Positions 1 to 10,965 of a stretch of DNA of 64,000 nt are shown one piece after another (the first letter of the stretch is position 1; each line of letters begins with the position of its first letter). Both the position numbers and the translations under genes were made by a program. The notes under the pieces are model-generated. The model saw nothing but the letters and a program-made list of their open reading frames with translations, made no database searches and was not told the DNA's origin. Source of the stretch: Capsaspora owczarzaki ATCC 30864 (taxonomy: Eukaryota; Opisthokonta; Filasterea); the NCBI RefSeq assembly GCF_000151315.2, contig NW_011887298.1:1203751-1267750 (forward strand), given 5' to 3'.

Positions 1-1
1 C

Positions 2-559
2 GGAAACCGCGCCAGCAAGGTGGACACGTTTGGGCTGAGCGCGTTCGCGTCTCCAAATTTCCCGCCGCTCGGCACGCTGGGCACCGACCTCAGCCTGCGC
101 CAGGATTTGCTGCTTTCGCCGCCAAAGCGCCGCTTCCGCGTCTTTACCAAGTTTGATGAAAATGTCGCCGTGTTGCGGCTGACACCCGGCTTTAGTGACA
201 CGGTCGTGCGCAATCTCCTCCAGCCGCCGCTCCGTGGCATCGTCCTTGAAATGTACGGCGTCGGCAATGCGCCCGCCCGTCGCCAGGGGCTCATGGACGT
301 GCTGGCCGAGGCCGTCAAGCGCGGCGTTGTCATTGTTGTGATTAGCCAATGCAGCCGCGGCTTTGTCAACCTGTCCACGTATGCCAACGGCCTGGCCCTC
401 CGCGACCACATTGGCGTTGTCTCCGGCGCAGACATGACCCCCGAGGCGGCCGCCACGAAGCTCGGCTACCTTCTTGCGCGTGGCTTGGCCAACGATGAAA
501 TCCGGACGCTGTTGCACACCAACATTCGCGGTGAATTGTCACCTTCGCAGAGCACTTGA
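2..559 (+). CDS. L-asparaginase type I, C-terminal part (5' end outside window)
   Basis: This is the 3' end of a gene entering from the left edge, so the start is not visible. The frame is open from base 2 and ends with TGA at 557-559. The visible 185 residues match the C-terminal half of cytosolic type I (AnsA/ASPG-like) asparaginases, which hydrolyse asparagine to aspartate and ammonia. Seen directly are GNRASKVDTFGLSAFASPNF near the start, the small-domain segment RGIVLEMYGVGNAP, and the late helix TPEAAATKLGYLLARGL followed by an RGEL-type end. All are typical of the family and occur in the right order. No ankyrin repeats follow, unlike the long mammalian ASPG form. The active-site threonines would lie upstream of the window. 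The next gene starts 335 bp downstream on the same strand. Confidence 0.9.
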   Translation, partial: GNRASKVDTFGLSAFASPNFPPLGTLGTDLSLRQDLLLSPPKRRFRVFTKFDENVAVLRLTPGFSDTVVRNLLQPPLRGIVLEMYGVGNAPARRQGLMDVLAEAVKRGVVIVVISQCSRGFVNLSTYANGLALRDHIGVVSGADMTPEAAATKLGYLLARGLANDEIRTLLHTNIRGELSPSQST

Positions 560-894
560 GTGTGGGGGAAGGGTAGTTGATTGGTGTGTTTATGGTTGTT
601 TGGTGTTCTCCGTTGTTGTTGTTGCTGTTGTTGTTGATGTTGGTGTTTGGTCGTTGGATGCGATTTTGTTGCTGTTTTTGAAATTGGAAAATCTGCGACA
701 ATCTCTCGTTTGTCTCGTCCCTTCCGCGTCTGATTGCATTTCAGTTGCAGACTTGTATTCGAACTTTTGTTTTCACCTTCCAATCTGAGATTCTTTTGCA
801 TCTCTTCTTTCCATTGAAGATTTGCTCCAGTCTTTGTGTTTGGTTTTGGTTTTGTGTTGGTTTTTTTTTTTTTTTTTGAGTTTCTTTCAAAATC
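560..894. other. Intergenic, GTT-repeat and T17 tract
   Basis: This gap lies between the asparaginase stop and the next ATG. It contains an imperfect GTT/GTTGCTGTT repeat (about 605-645) and a T17 tract ending about 15 bp before the ATG at 895. It probably holds the asparaginase 3' UTR and the 5' UTR/promoter of the next gene. No coding signal was seen. Confidence 0.6.
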
Positions 895-1405
895 ATGGAC
901 AACGTCAAGTCGTTCTTCAACAAGCTAAAGGCGTCTGCGACCAACACGCCTGTGAAGGGCGGCGGCGGCGGCGGCGGTGGCGGGATGATGGGTGGGAGCA
1001 GTCCAGCCAGCTCGCCTGGCCGCGGTGCACTGTCGCCGTCCTCTGCCCAGCTACGCACCGGCGGCGGTGGATCTGCCCTGCTGTCGCCGTCGTCGAGCCA
1101 CGGCCAGCGCCCCGAGTGGTGGATGGACAGCAAGCAGATTGTGCAGCAGGGCGTGCACGACAGCAGCCGCCGCGTCCAACTGCTCACCGGCCACTGGGAG
1201 TCGCTCGAGAGCTGCATCAAGGCGCATGTTGGCACAGACCGCGTCCACGACTTGGATCGCTTGCCCATCCGAAACAACCTCGTCTCCATCGTCAACATTC
1301 TCACTGAAGAGGACAGGTCAGTTCACAAGAGAGTGAAAGGGGGAAAGAGAGAGAGAGAGAGAATGAGAACGAGAATGAGAATGAGAGAGATTTGAATCAA
1401 AGAAC

Positions 1406-1437
<32 letters not shown>

Positions 1438-4434
1438 GGGGCTCAAAAAGCTTTGGGATTAAGCGCTCAAAACCAAAAACTCTTAGATTGAAGAAGACAA
1501 TGTCAACCGCTTGCTGGGGGGGGGGGGAACATTTGTTGGCTTTCAGAGTGTCAACTGAAGCAAGATCGTGCTGGATTTCGTTCTCTTTTTTTTTTTTTTT
1601 TTTTTTTTTTGTTGCTCAAATGCTAATCGTCTGAGAAATCCCTTTTCTCAGCAAAGCAGAACCAAAATTTCCTCTTTTTTCGATGTTTGCTTCAATCTTG
1701 AGAAAAAACAACAAAAATGAGCCATGTATTCACCTCTTTGTTTGTTTGTTTGTTTCTGTTTCTGTTTTGTTTCTGTCTTCGCTACCACAGAGAACTGCGA
1801 GACCCGCCATACGTCTGCTTTGAATTATTCATCGAACAACGCATGTTTGAAATCATCAGCCCAGACCACGTCTGCAAGTGCTTTAAACAGCTGCGCGGCG
1901 AGCTGGCAAAGGCCATCTCGATGCTGCTGCAAATCCTGCAGAACAACTCGCTCTTGCAGCACGAGACAACCACCGATGCAATCAACATTCTGCTGGCAGA
2001 CAGCCAGGCCAACAAGGACTGCATATCGCCCAGCAGTTTGCTCGATCTGCTGCACTCGCTCACGTCGAGCATTGGCAAGCACCCTGCCTACCTCGCGCAT
2101 TTCCTCAAGGACAGTCCGTCGCGCTCGCAGGGGCAGTCCAACAGCGTCAGCCAGAGCAACAGCTTTGGCAATTTGACAAACCTCTCGCCGTATGCCGTCG
2201 GTGGCAGCAGCGGCGAGACTCCCTTCTCGGGACGACCAAGCTATGAGCAGCTGGAGGACGGGTTTGGCGCTGTGATTTCAGCCCCTTCCTCGCCCTCGCC
2301 ACCGCCAATACACACCCCCAGCAAGCGCAATCGTGACCCCTTTGCGACACGCGAGTGCACCATTCTGGCGCTGCTCACCACCAACATCCACGAGATGCAA
2401 TCCATGATTGGCGACAAGGCCCGCGCCGCAATGTTGCCCTTGCTGCAAGTGTCGCATTCTCAACCCGCACTGTCTCGCGCCATTGTCGATAGCTTTTGTC
2501 CTTTTCTGGCGGCGGGGTTGAGTGCCTACTATTCTCCCCTCCCGACAGAGCTGCCCGTCCCGCTGACCGACTGGATTGCCCTGACACAAAGCCGAAGTCT
2601 GAGCACCTCTGCCGTCTCTTCTGCCCAACTGCAAAAGTACCAGCAGCAATTGCAGCTTCAGCTCCAAAACCAACAACCAGGACGGCAAGTCTCCAGGTCG
2701 GTCCTCAGCATGCAAGACCTCGACAACCTGGTGCACTCGCTTGACTTTTGCAACCAGGTCGCCTCGCGCGCAACCGCCGACGTGGCCCGAGCGCTGGCGC
2801 AAGCCATGTGCGACATTTTCTTCAACTGCGTCCTGGGTCCCGCGCTCTACCACACGACCAAGGAGGAGCGCGTGGCGTCGTTCACCTATTTTGAGCAGTG
2901 CGTGGCCGAAGTGAGCGATCCTCGGCTCTTGCGCGTATTTATCGAGTTTGTACTTGGGTTTGAGCAAGAAGACAAGCCGTTGCGATCCAACCTGTTCCGC
3001 TTCCTGTCTCGCGACGCCTGCGAGGAGGAAATGATTGCCGGTCTTCGGCTCGTCCACACCATGCTCCTCACATTCCGCGCCGATGCCTTTGGCGGCCTGC
3101 TTTTGCAGGACGTCGTCAACAGCGAGGTGGGCGCCCAGCTGCGCTCGTACGAGGCCAAGCAGGCTACCCTTGCACAGCAGCAACGCGTCGAGCAGCAGAC
3201 GCTCCTGCATTTGGATTCGCTCAGCTCAAACGACCACGGACGCTCCACAGACGACCAACAGCGACAGCTCATCAAGGAGGCAGAGCACCACATGGCTCGC
3301 GCGCAGCTCAATCAATGGCGCGACTCGATGGAAGAGTTTGGTCGCAGCGCCGCGGCCTTCCTGATGCTGCATCCCTACGCCTTGGACGACGTCTCGCCCG
3401 ACCACAGTGGCTACGAGTCGTACGTCGAGCAGGCGCGCCTTCTCATGGAGCGCGCCCTCGCCAGCTTCCCGACCAGCATTGCTTGGTCGTCGGATGTGTA
3501 CCTCGCGCCCCTGTCGACCATTTCTGGGCCACTGCCGCGCGTCGAGCAGGTTCTTGGAGAGGGTGCCAGTCTGCTGATGGGCTCAACACCTGCGGCAGCG
3601 TCCACAAACGCGCGCGAGCCCATCTCGTACCGCGCGGTGAATGTCTGCGGCGGAACGGCCGTGAGTCGACCTCGAGAACGCAGTGCGGAGCCATTTTACC
3701 CGCCTCCAAGTTCTGTTGCGGCTCGGTCAAAGCCCGGTCAACTGCAGCAAAATGAACCGCCAATCCCGCAACAGGCCGATCTGTCGACGCTCGCGTTCAT
3801 GGGCGTCCCGCGACACGCCGGTGCTGGACCGCTGCTCAATTCTCTGTTTGATTTGCTCGAAAACATGACGACGCAAAGCTACTCTGTCAACTTGCTGTTG
3901 ACGGCTGTTCTCTCGCAGCTCGCTGTCGCGCCAGTCCCATGGCTTCGGCAGTACATGATCAACACTGAGCTTCCGCTCGCGCCTGGGACGCGGTCGCTCT
4001 TCCGCTCGCTGACGATTGCTGCCGGAAGCATTCGCAAAGGCGCCGCCGAACTCGAGCAGTTTGCCGAGCGTCTGTCCTCGGCCAAGGCCCACCTTGCCGC
4101 GACCTCAATGTCTCCGCCCAAGCCCAATGTGCCGAGCGTGGCGACCGTCACTCCCAAAAACTCGCCAATGAAGCCCTCCTCGGTTGCTTCGCCTGCGGCG
4201 GCAGCGGCGGCGGCGGCCACATCCCATGTGCGACACACCCCGAGTGGCAAGCTGGTGCCTTCGCTCTCGCAGCTCACGCTCGAGCAGCGGCAGCAGTTCA
4301 CCTCGATTGCCCTTGCCTTTACGTGCGAGTCGACCGAAGTGCGGACCTTCCTCCTCGCCGTGATTGTTTTTGAAGAGTTTGTCAAGGAACTCAGCGCGAT
4401 CGCGCAAGAGCTGTGTCTCGACACAATGTTTTAA
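895..4434 (+). CDS. FHF-complex HOOK-interacting protein-like (FHIP/FAM160/RAI16 family)
   Basis: Two exons, 895-1316 and 1791-4434, give 1021 residues. The donor is ACAG|GTCAGT, the acceptor CCACAG, and the split codon joins in frame as DRELRDPPYVCFE. Family members bridge HOOK adaptors and Rab5 endosomes to dynein; that role is from family knowledge. The sequence shows an N-terminal alpha-helical RAI16-type region after a Gly/Ser linker, with long helices around LAKAISMLLQILQNNSLL. The C-terminal signature VFEEFVKELSAIAQELC closely resembles the LEEWLKELAAIAQEH ending of animal FHIPs. The central 300 residues are Ser/Gln-rich linkers with a poly-Ala run. The start is the first ATG after a T-rich leader and begins MDNVKSFFNKL, like other FHIPs. 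An unrelated alpha-solenoid protein is the alternative. Confidence 0.72.
1406..1610 (+). repeat. Homopolymer tracts in the FHIP-like intron (A24, G12, G12, T25)
   Basis: The 474-bp intron at 1317-1790 holds A24 (1406-1429) directly followed by G12 (1430-1441), a second G12 (1516-1527) and T25 (1586-1610). None is coding. Such lengths are prone to sequencing error. Confidence 0.9.
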
Positions 4435-4691
4435 CTCCAGAGAGGGGGGGGGAGGCGGGTGGTGGTTGTAGGGTTGGAATAGTTGGATGCAAGAAGCACA
4501 CACCATATCCATTTTTTTTTCCGAATGAATTGAAGTTCTTTAAAGTGCTGTGCCGTCCATCTTTACGATCATTACTGTACTTTTTTTTTTGTTTCTTCCT
4601 TTTGCTCGTCTATCTGAGCTCCGTAGTTTGGACCATCTTGAGAGCATGGTCACTCTTTCGGTTCCACATTCAAAACACTACCTCTTTCACA

Positions 4692-6024
<1,333 letters not shown>

Positions 6025-6296
6025 AGCTGAAGAATGTCCTGGTTGTTTGTGTGTGCGTGTGAGTGTTTTGAATCAAATAGATGGTTTTTGTGTGGACTCT
6101 TGTTATTTCCACGGTCGCGTATTGGATGATTGCCAGCCAGTGTTCTACGGCGACGAGCTGCACCTTGTTTCGGTCGATGGCTCCATTACGCTCGGCGCCG
6201 GGAACAGGCTGGAATCTGTCGATCAAGGGTCGAATACCACCTTGCCGCCAATGCGCTTGAAGATCTACGGACGGAACTCGACCTTTTGGCACGCCT

Positions 6297-7427
6297 GTGC
6301 GGCGCTCAGAACGTGTCATGCTGCAGACAATGCCGGACTCGCAAAACGAATACTTCAGGAAGTTGACTGGCAACCGTCGGTTCAACACGTACATTCCCAT
6401 GTTTTTGCAACTGGCCACGTCCGCGCCTTGTGCCCCTTCCGGAGGCACTCAGTTGGATTACTCAATGCTTCGCATCATGAAACCGTTCCCATTGAGCGTT
6501 TCGCGGCTCTCGGCCTTCGAGTGGGTTTTGAACAAGGCGCCCAAACTGGACACTCCAGCTGCTGACAACGTCCTCTCCTTCATCAAGCAGCCCACAATGG
6601 CCGTCACGGTGCTCCAGCCCTTCTCTGCGTTGGAAATGACGAGCAACACCAATGGCACTGTGGTTTTGGCGGTTGTCTTTTCGGATCCAGTTGTTCGCAC
6701 CTCCGTTCCGCCTCCGCAGTTTGTGGGTTTGGATTGGATTCGTCCCAAGCGCCTGTGGCCAAACAACTTTGCTGTTCGTCTGCAACCCACCGCGTCCTCG
6801 GTCGGCACCGTTACTGGAAATGTCACAAACGTCGTGTATGAGGAAGCGCAGCTGCAGGTGCATTTGGTTGTCACTGTCACTTTCGGTCAGCAACTTGCCG
6901 TTGGCGACACAATCACAACCACCGCCGTGAACGTCGAAGGCGCGAATGAGCAGCCCATCTTCCAGCCCACACAAGCCGTGCAGCTCAACTTTGAGCCAGT
7001 GTTCCAGCTCGCTTTCGTTCAGTGGAATGTCACGAATACCACAACTGTGCTTGCTCCGTTTGACACTTTGCGTGTCGCCACGGTTCGTGCCGACTTCAGC
7101 GAGCCGGTCTTTTCCGCGGCGTCTGGCGGATCTCTCGACGTTTCGTGCTTTGCTCTTTTGGGCTTCGACGTCGCCAGCTCGGGAGTGTTTGCTGCGAACG
7201 CCACCATCCTTGCCGTGACGCTTGTGCCAGGCTCCAATAGCACTGCCTATTTGCTCGATCTGTCCTATTTCCAGCTTGGTCCGTACGATTTGCCGCTCTC
7301 GGCACCGATGTACTATGTCTTCCCCACTGGCGCTGGCATTATCACACGCGGTACCGAACACCGTGCTGCAACCGCGGTTCGAGCTGATTTGCGCGTACCT
7401 GTGACTCTTCCTGTTCCGCCGGCCTGA
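6297..7427 (+). CDS. Hypothetical protein with many N-glycosylation sequons; 5' part unresolved
   Basis: I do not recognise this protein. The frame is open from 6261 to a TGA at 7425-7427, giving 376 residues from the ATG at 6297. Codon use is GC3-rich and the protein alternates hydrophobic strands such as TVVLAVVFSDPVV and QVHLVVTVTFGQQL. It has at least six N-x-S/T sequons (NGT, NVT twice, NTT, NAT, NST). This suggests an extracellular beta-sandwich protein. No signal peptide is visible at this ATG, so the true 5' end probably lies upstream. A second frame, open at 6130-6366, contains the helical stretch LAANALEDLRTELDLLARL and could be an earlier exon or the other side of a frameshift. The start is only about 270 bp past the RBX1 stop, which leaves little room for a promoter. 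Confidence 0.45.
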   Translation: MRRSERVMLQTMPDSQNEYFRKLTGNRRFNTYIPMFLQLATSAPCAPSGGTQLDYSMLRIMKPFPLSVSRLSAFEWVLNKAPKLDTPAADNVLSFIKQPTMAVTVLQPFSALEMTSNTNGTVVLAVVFSDPVVRTSVPPPQFVGLDWIRPKRLWPNNFAVRLQPTASSVGTVTGNVTNVVYEEAQLQVHLVVTVTFGQQLAVGDTITTTAVNVEGANEQPIFQPTQAVQLNFEPVFQLAFVQWNVTNTTTVLAPFDTLRVATVRADFSEPVFSAASGGSLDVSCFALLGFDVASSGVFAANATILAVTLVPGSNSTAYLLDLSYFQLGPYDLPLSAPMYYVFPTGAGIITRGTEHRAATAVRADLRVPVTLPVPPA

Positions 7428-7943
7428 GTGTTTGTCTAATGTGACCTGTATGGCGATGTTCTGACGTGTTTGTCGTTGAAATGCATGATTCTCCTCTGTC
7501 TGTGCTTTTTGGCGGTGTGAAGGTGTGGATTCAAACCAGATCACCGCTCGATTGCAAAGTAAAAAACAACCCAAAAAACCCTCAAGCAAAAACCTTGAAA
7601 CCACCAACTACGAGTAACATGCGACTCAAAAGCAACAGGTGCTGAATGTGTTTGACTAAGAACGCCTCATAAAGTCAGCGGCGGGCGACGGCTTGAAGAT
7701 CAGGTACCAGGACACGGGTGTGCGGGAGCCGTGGCACCACTGCGCCAATGCAAGCGATGCGCTCAACACCAGCAACAGCAGCAACGTGCAGTAAAGTCTC
7801 ATCACGAGGAAACAGAAAGAGTTCGAATAGTATGCTAAAACAAAAGAGGAGTCCTTTTATAATAGCACATAAGGAAAGTGCAGTCCCTGTTCGAATCTCA
7901 GTTTTTTGTTTGTTTGTTTTCGTTTGTTTTTGTTCCGCTTCCA
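7428..7943. other. Intergenic, no gene recognised
   Basis: This 516-bp gap separates the hypothetical gene from the poly-Ala gene. A reverse-strand frame (7675-7944) ends with an ankyrin-like phrase DETLLHVAAVAG, but it has no partner exons and runs into an A-rich, low-complexity start. I treat it as chance. The last 60 bp are (GTTT)n-rich and probably form the 5' leader of the gene at 7944. Confidence 0.5.
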
Positions 7944-8288
7944 ATGTCCGACGACTCTGACGACTCTGACAGTTCCAACGACCTTTATGGCTTCGACTCG
8001 GATAGCAGTGCTAGGGACGTCGTTACCGATGACGACAGCGACGACGACTCAGCTGTGAGCTTTGACGATCGGGAGAGCGACGACGACACGCTGGACGAGC
8101 TCAACTATCGACGGCACCCAATGTACCGCGAGGATGCGCGATTCGGCTATGTCGGCATTCTTCACGAGCGCGATCCCGCGACAGACCCGTTGTGGAACAG
8201 CATCCGCGAGGCCGGCTTCGACCCGGAGGAGTGGGTGATTTCCATGCTAAAGTGCCAGCGACCGGTCCCGACCCAGCTGAAGCAGGGC

Positions 8289-8365
<77 letters not shown>

Positions 8366-10316
8366 ACCCGAGGCTGCCTCATCACAGTCAGAGCAGGCTC
8401 CCACGCCATGGGCGCTCGCAGTCGCAGAAGCCGCCAAAGCAGGCGTGCGGCCTGGCGCATCCTGCTCCATCTCAGAAGCGACGACCGCGCGTGCATCGTC
8501 CAGCTCGGGCTCCAGCTCCGGCGTCGAGACGGCCGATTCCAATCGAGCCCCTCTGTCTTTTTGGTGGGACATTTTTGATGGATCTGAAGGTAACCGACTG
8601 AACACAGCAATGCAATGCGACAACCAAAAAATAGCAAACGACTCACCTCCGCTTTTCCGCATCACTCTGCTTGACAATCCATCCCAGACTTTCCCCTGGA
8701 TGACTTTATCCAAAACCACCCTGTGAACCGCGAGCCCGACTTTAATCCACTGGACGCGAGCCCCGAGTTTAACTGGGCAGTTGGGCGTCGTCTGCTTCCT
8801 TCGTTCGTGGCACCCAAGTCGGCCGAGCGTGTGCGCTTCTCGCATCGAGGAGTCGCCATCGACACCAAGTCCCGCTTTGTACGTCGCTGTCTGCGGCGTG
8901 CCGAGCGCAATGCTTCTCGCATTTTCATGGTCGATGAAGCCACAGCAACCTCGTGCTCAATCAACCAGTCCAACATCGACCGTCTCACGTTTCATGGAGA
9001 CCTGCTGCGCGACCCGACACTGCAGATGGACTTGGTTGCGACTGGTTTGCCTCTGAGCGCGAAACTCCACTGGGCTGACTCAGATACCTATTTCGCTTCA
9101 TTCTCTAGCGGGACTGGCAGTGAACAGACTGGCTGGGTGATGCACTCGCGCCGCTACACTCGGTACTGGGATGACATTGAGAGCCCGCTCATGACTGGCT
9201 CCATTATGGAGCTGTTTGACGCGCTGGAGACGATTCGGGTTGGTCGGTCCCTCACGCTGTCCAAGGCCTTGAAAGACACAGTTTTGCACCTCATCAGCTG
9301 TGTGGGTCATGCTGTTCCGCTACTGGATTTTCGTCGAGCGCCGACGACCACCGAAAGACGTCATTAAGCACTGTGCCACGACCAGCATTGACATGCTTCG
9401 GTACTGTTTAAGGCATCACTACGAGGCGATGCATCGTCTTTCCGAGGAACTGCTGGCTTGCTGGCTGGAGAACCACGTCAATCGCAGCAGACCGAATGCC
9501 TGGAATTGTGTCACGCTCGTCTTGGAGTGGTTGTATCCCGAGCGCAAGCCTGCGTCCTACGACTGCGTGCATCCGCCACGGCCCACGGGTCCGTCGATTT
9601 ACGACAAGTTTGGTGTGACCGAGGAAGCTGAATGGGTCGTTTGCCGTATTCCTTTTGGCTACAATGCTGATTGGCTCACGAACGTGCCCGGGTGGGATAT
9701 GGCGACTGTGCTTGAGTGGCTACCTGAACTTGGCCGGCAGAACTTCATTGACAGACCGACACTGTACTTTTCGAATTGGCTCTACCAGTTTGAGCTTGCA
9801 GGCTTTCGTACTTTGCCTGCTTTCAATGACAAATCTTGGCGGAATTCCGCTCATCCATTTGCGTTGGCGGCGACTCGACGCCTGGTTGTCGGATGCTTGC
9901 TTGCGTGGGGACTCTCTCCTTCGAAATGCCTCGCTTTCGTCTCATCATCATCATATGGTGGCTGGCCATATGTCAAGCATCCCTATGACCGAGCACTCAA
10001 AAAGGAGTGGACTCGCTTGCATGACCGAGTGGAAGTAACCAACCAGGAAACTCTCAAGCAGATTCTGCAAATGGCCGAGCAAGCGCAACCTTTTAGACTT
10101 TCCTCGTTGTGCCGACTCAAGCTGTGGCGGCACGAAGGGAGCGAGGCAGCAGTTGCCAAAGCGCTCGGTGTCAGCAACATTGATGCGCTTCTTGGACTCG
10201 TCCCACCCGTCCCGCAGCCCGATCTGCGCGTACCTGAAGATGTTGCGCAGTTTGTGTTGGACATGCCTCTGGCTCGTCATTTGCAGCGCGTTCCCGCCTA
10301 TCATGAGATGAGTTGA
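7944..10316 (+). CDS. Acidic, poly-Ala protein with SOCS-box-like C-terminus; frame break near 9300
   Basis: Exon 1 is 7944-8589. A 98-bp GT-AG intron follows, and exon 2 starts at 8688 (joins as FPLDDFIQNHPVNREPDFNP). The frame is open to 9367, but the protein clearly continues in another frame from about 9270 to a stop at 10314-10316. No convincing intron explains the switch, so a 1-base sequence error, a short intron or a real lesion is possible. The N-terminus is Asp/Ser-rich, followed by 25 consecutive alanines. The middle is unrecognised. The last 90 residues contain RLSSLCRLKLWR, which fits the elongin BC-box pattern (xLxxxCxxxL), then a proline-rich stretch and LRVPEDVAQFVL. Together these resemble a SOCS box, the module that links substrate receptors to cullin-5 ligases. 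That function is inferred. Confidence 0.6.
8292..8366 (+). repeat. (GCT)24 trinucleotide repeat encoding poly-alanine
   Basis: Twenty-four GCT codons and one GCA lie in frame in exon 1 of the gene at 7944, encoding 25 alanines. Pure codon use points to recent slippage expansion. Confidence 0.95.
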
Positions 10317-10965
10317 TTGAGTGTCTTTGTTTGTCTGTTCGTCTGTTCGTTTGCCTTTGCCTCTGCCTCTGCTTGTTTGATTGTCTGTGCTTTGAGTAAA
10401 CCACACGGCACTCATTTTGACGAATACAACTTTGTGCTGAATAGCGACGTTTACGACGAGATCAAACTTTCAACAGCAGCGTCGCGCAATTCACGCCGAG
10501 CTCCTGAGAATTCGCGCACGAGCTGGAGCAACAAGTGGGTACACCCCAACCCATATCTGCCAGCTCAGTGCTCAATGTACTTCGTGTCTACCTATTCCTC
10601 CCTCTCGGGTGTAACAAGAAGCACTGTAGTTGGGACTCGAATTTTCCGCGCTTTCGCACCTCTGCCATGTCGGCAACAGCATGGAAGGTTCTTTGGGCGC
10701 AAAACTGTGATTTTCTTCGGATTGCCAAGTTTCCACCAAAAATGAAAAGCAACTTCCGCACGTCTCGCATTTTTAGTGTTGCTATTGTGTGCGTTGTTGC
10801 TTATTTTCCCACTCGACAGAGAGCACTTTACTACTTCTCAGACTTTGTGCTCAGTCAGACTTTCTTCTCTTCCCTTTTTTTTCCTTCCCTTTCCTTCCCT
10901 TTTCCTCTCCTTTTCTTCGCTGCTCTCCCACTTCTTTCCTTTCCTTTTTTGATCTCCAAATAAGC
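10317..10965. other. Intergenic/5' UTR region with pyrimidine tracts
   Basis: This 649-bp stretch lies between the SOCS-like gene and the ArfGAP gene. It starts with (GTTTGTCT)-like repeats, and the last 110 bp are a CTTTT-rich pyrimidine leader directly before the ATG at 10966. A 142-codon open frame here (10317-10745) starts with repeats and shows no recognisable domain, so I do not call it a gene. Confidence 0.55.

Noticed and set aside
2278-3210. 310-residue reverse-strand open frame opposite the FHIP-like gene
   Set aside because: It lies wholly antisense to a well-supported exon with a family-specific C-terminus, and its composition is Gln/Arg/Leu-rich as expected for a shadow frame.
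6462-7607. 381-residue reverse-strand open frame
   Set aside because: Composition is Arg/His/Asn-biased without hydrophobic core patterns; the forward frame has regular strands and GC3-rich codons.
7675-7944. Reverse-strand frame with an ankyrin-like phrase
   Set aside because: Only one short ankyrin-like fragment, preceded by translated simple sequence; no continuing exons.
10317-10745. 142-residue open frame directly after the SOCS-like gene, in the same frame
   Set aside because: It would need readthrough of a TGA, starts with repeat-derived residues, and shows no domain.
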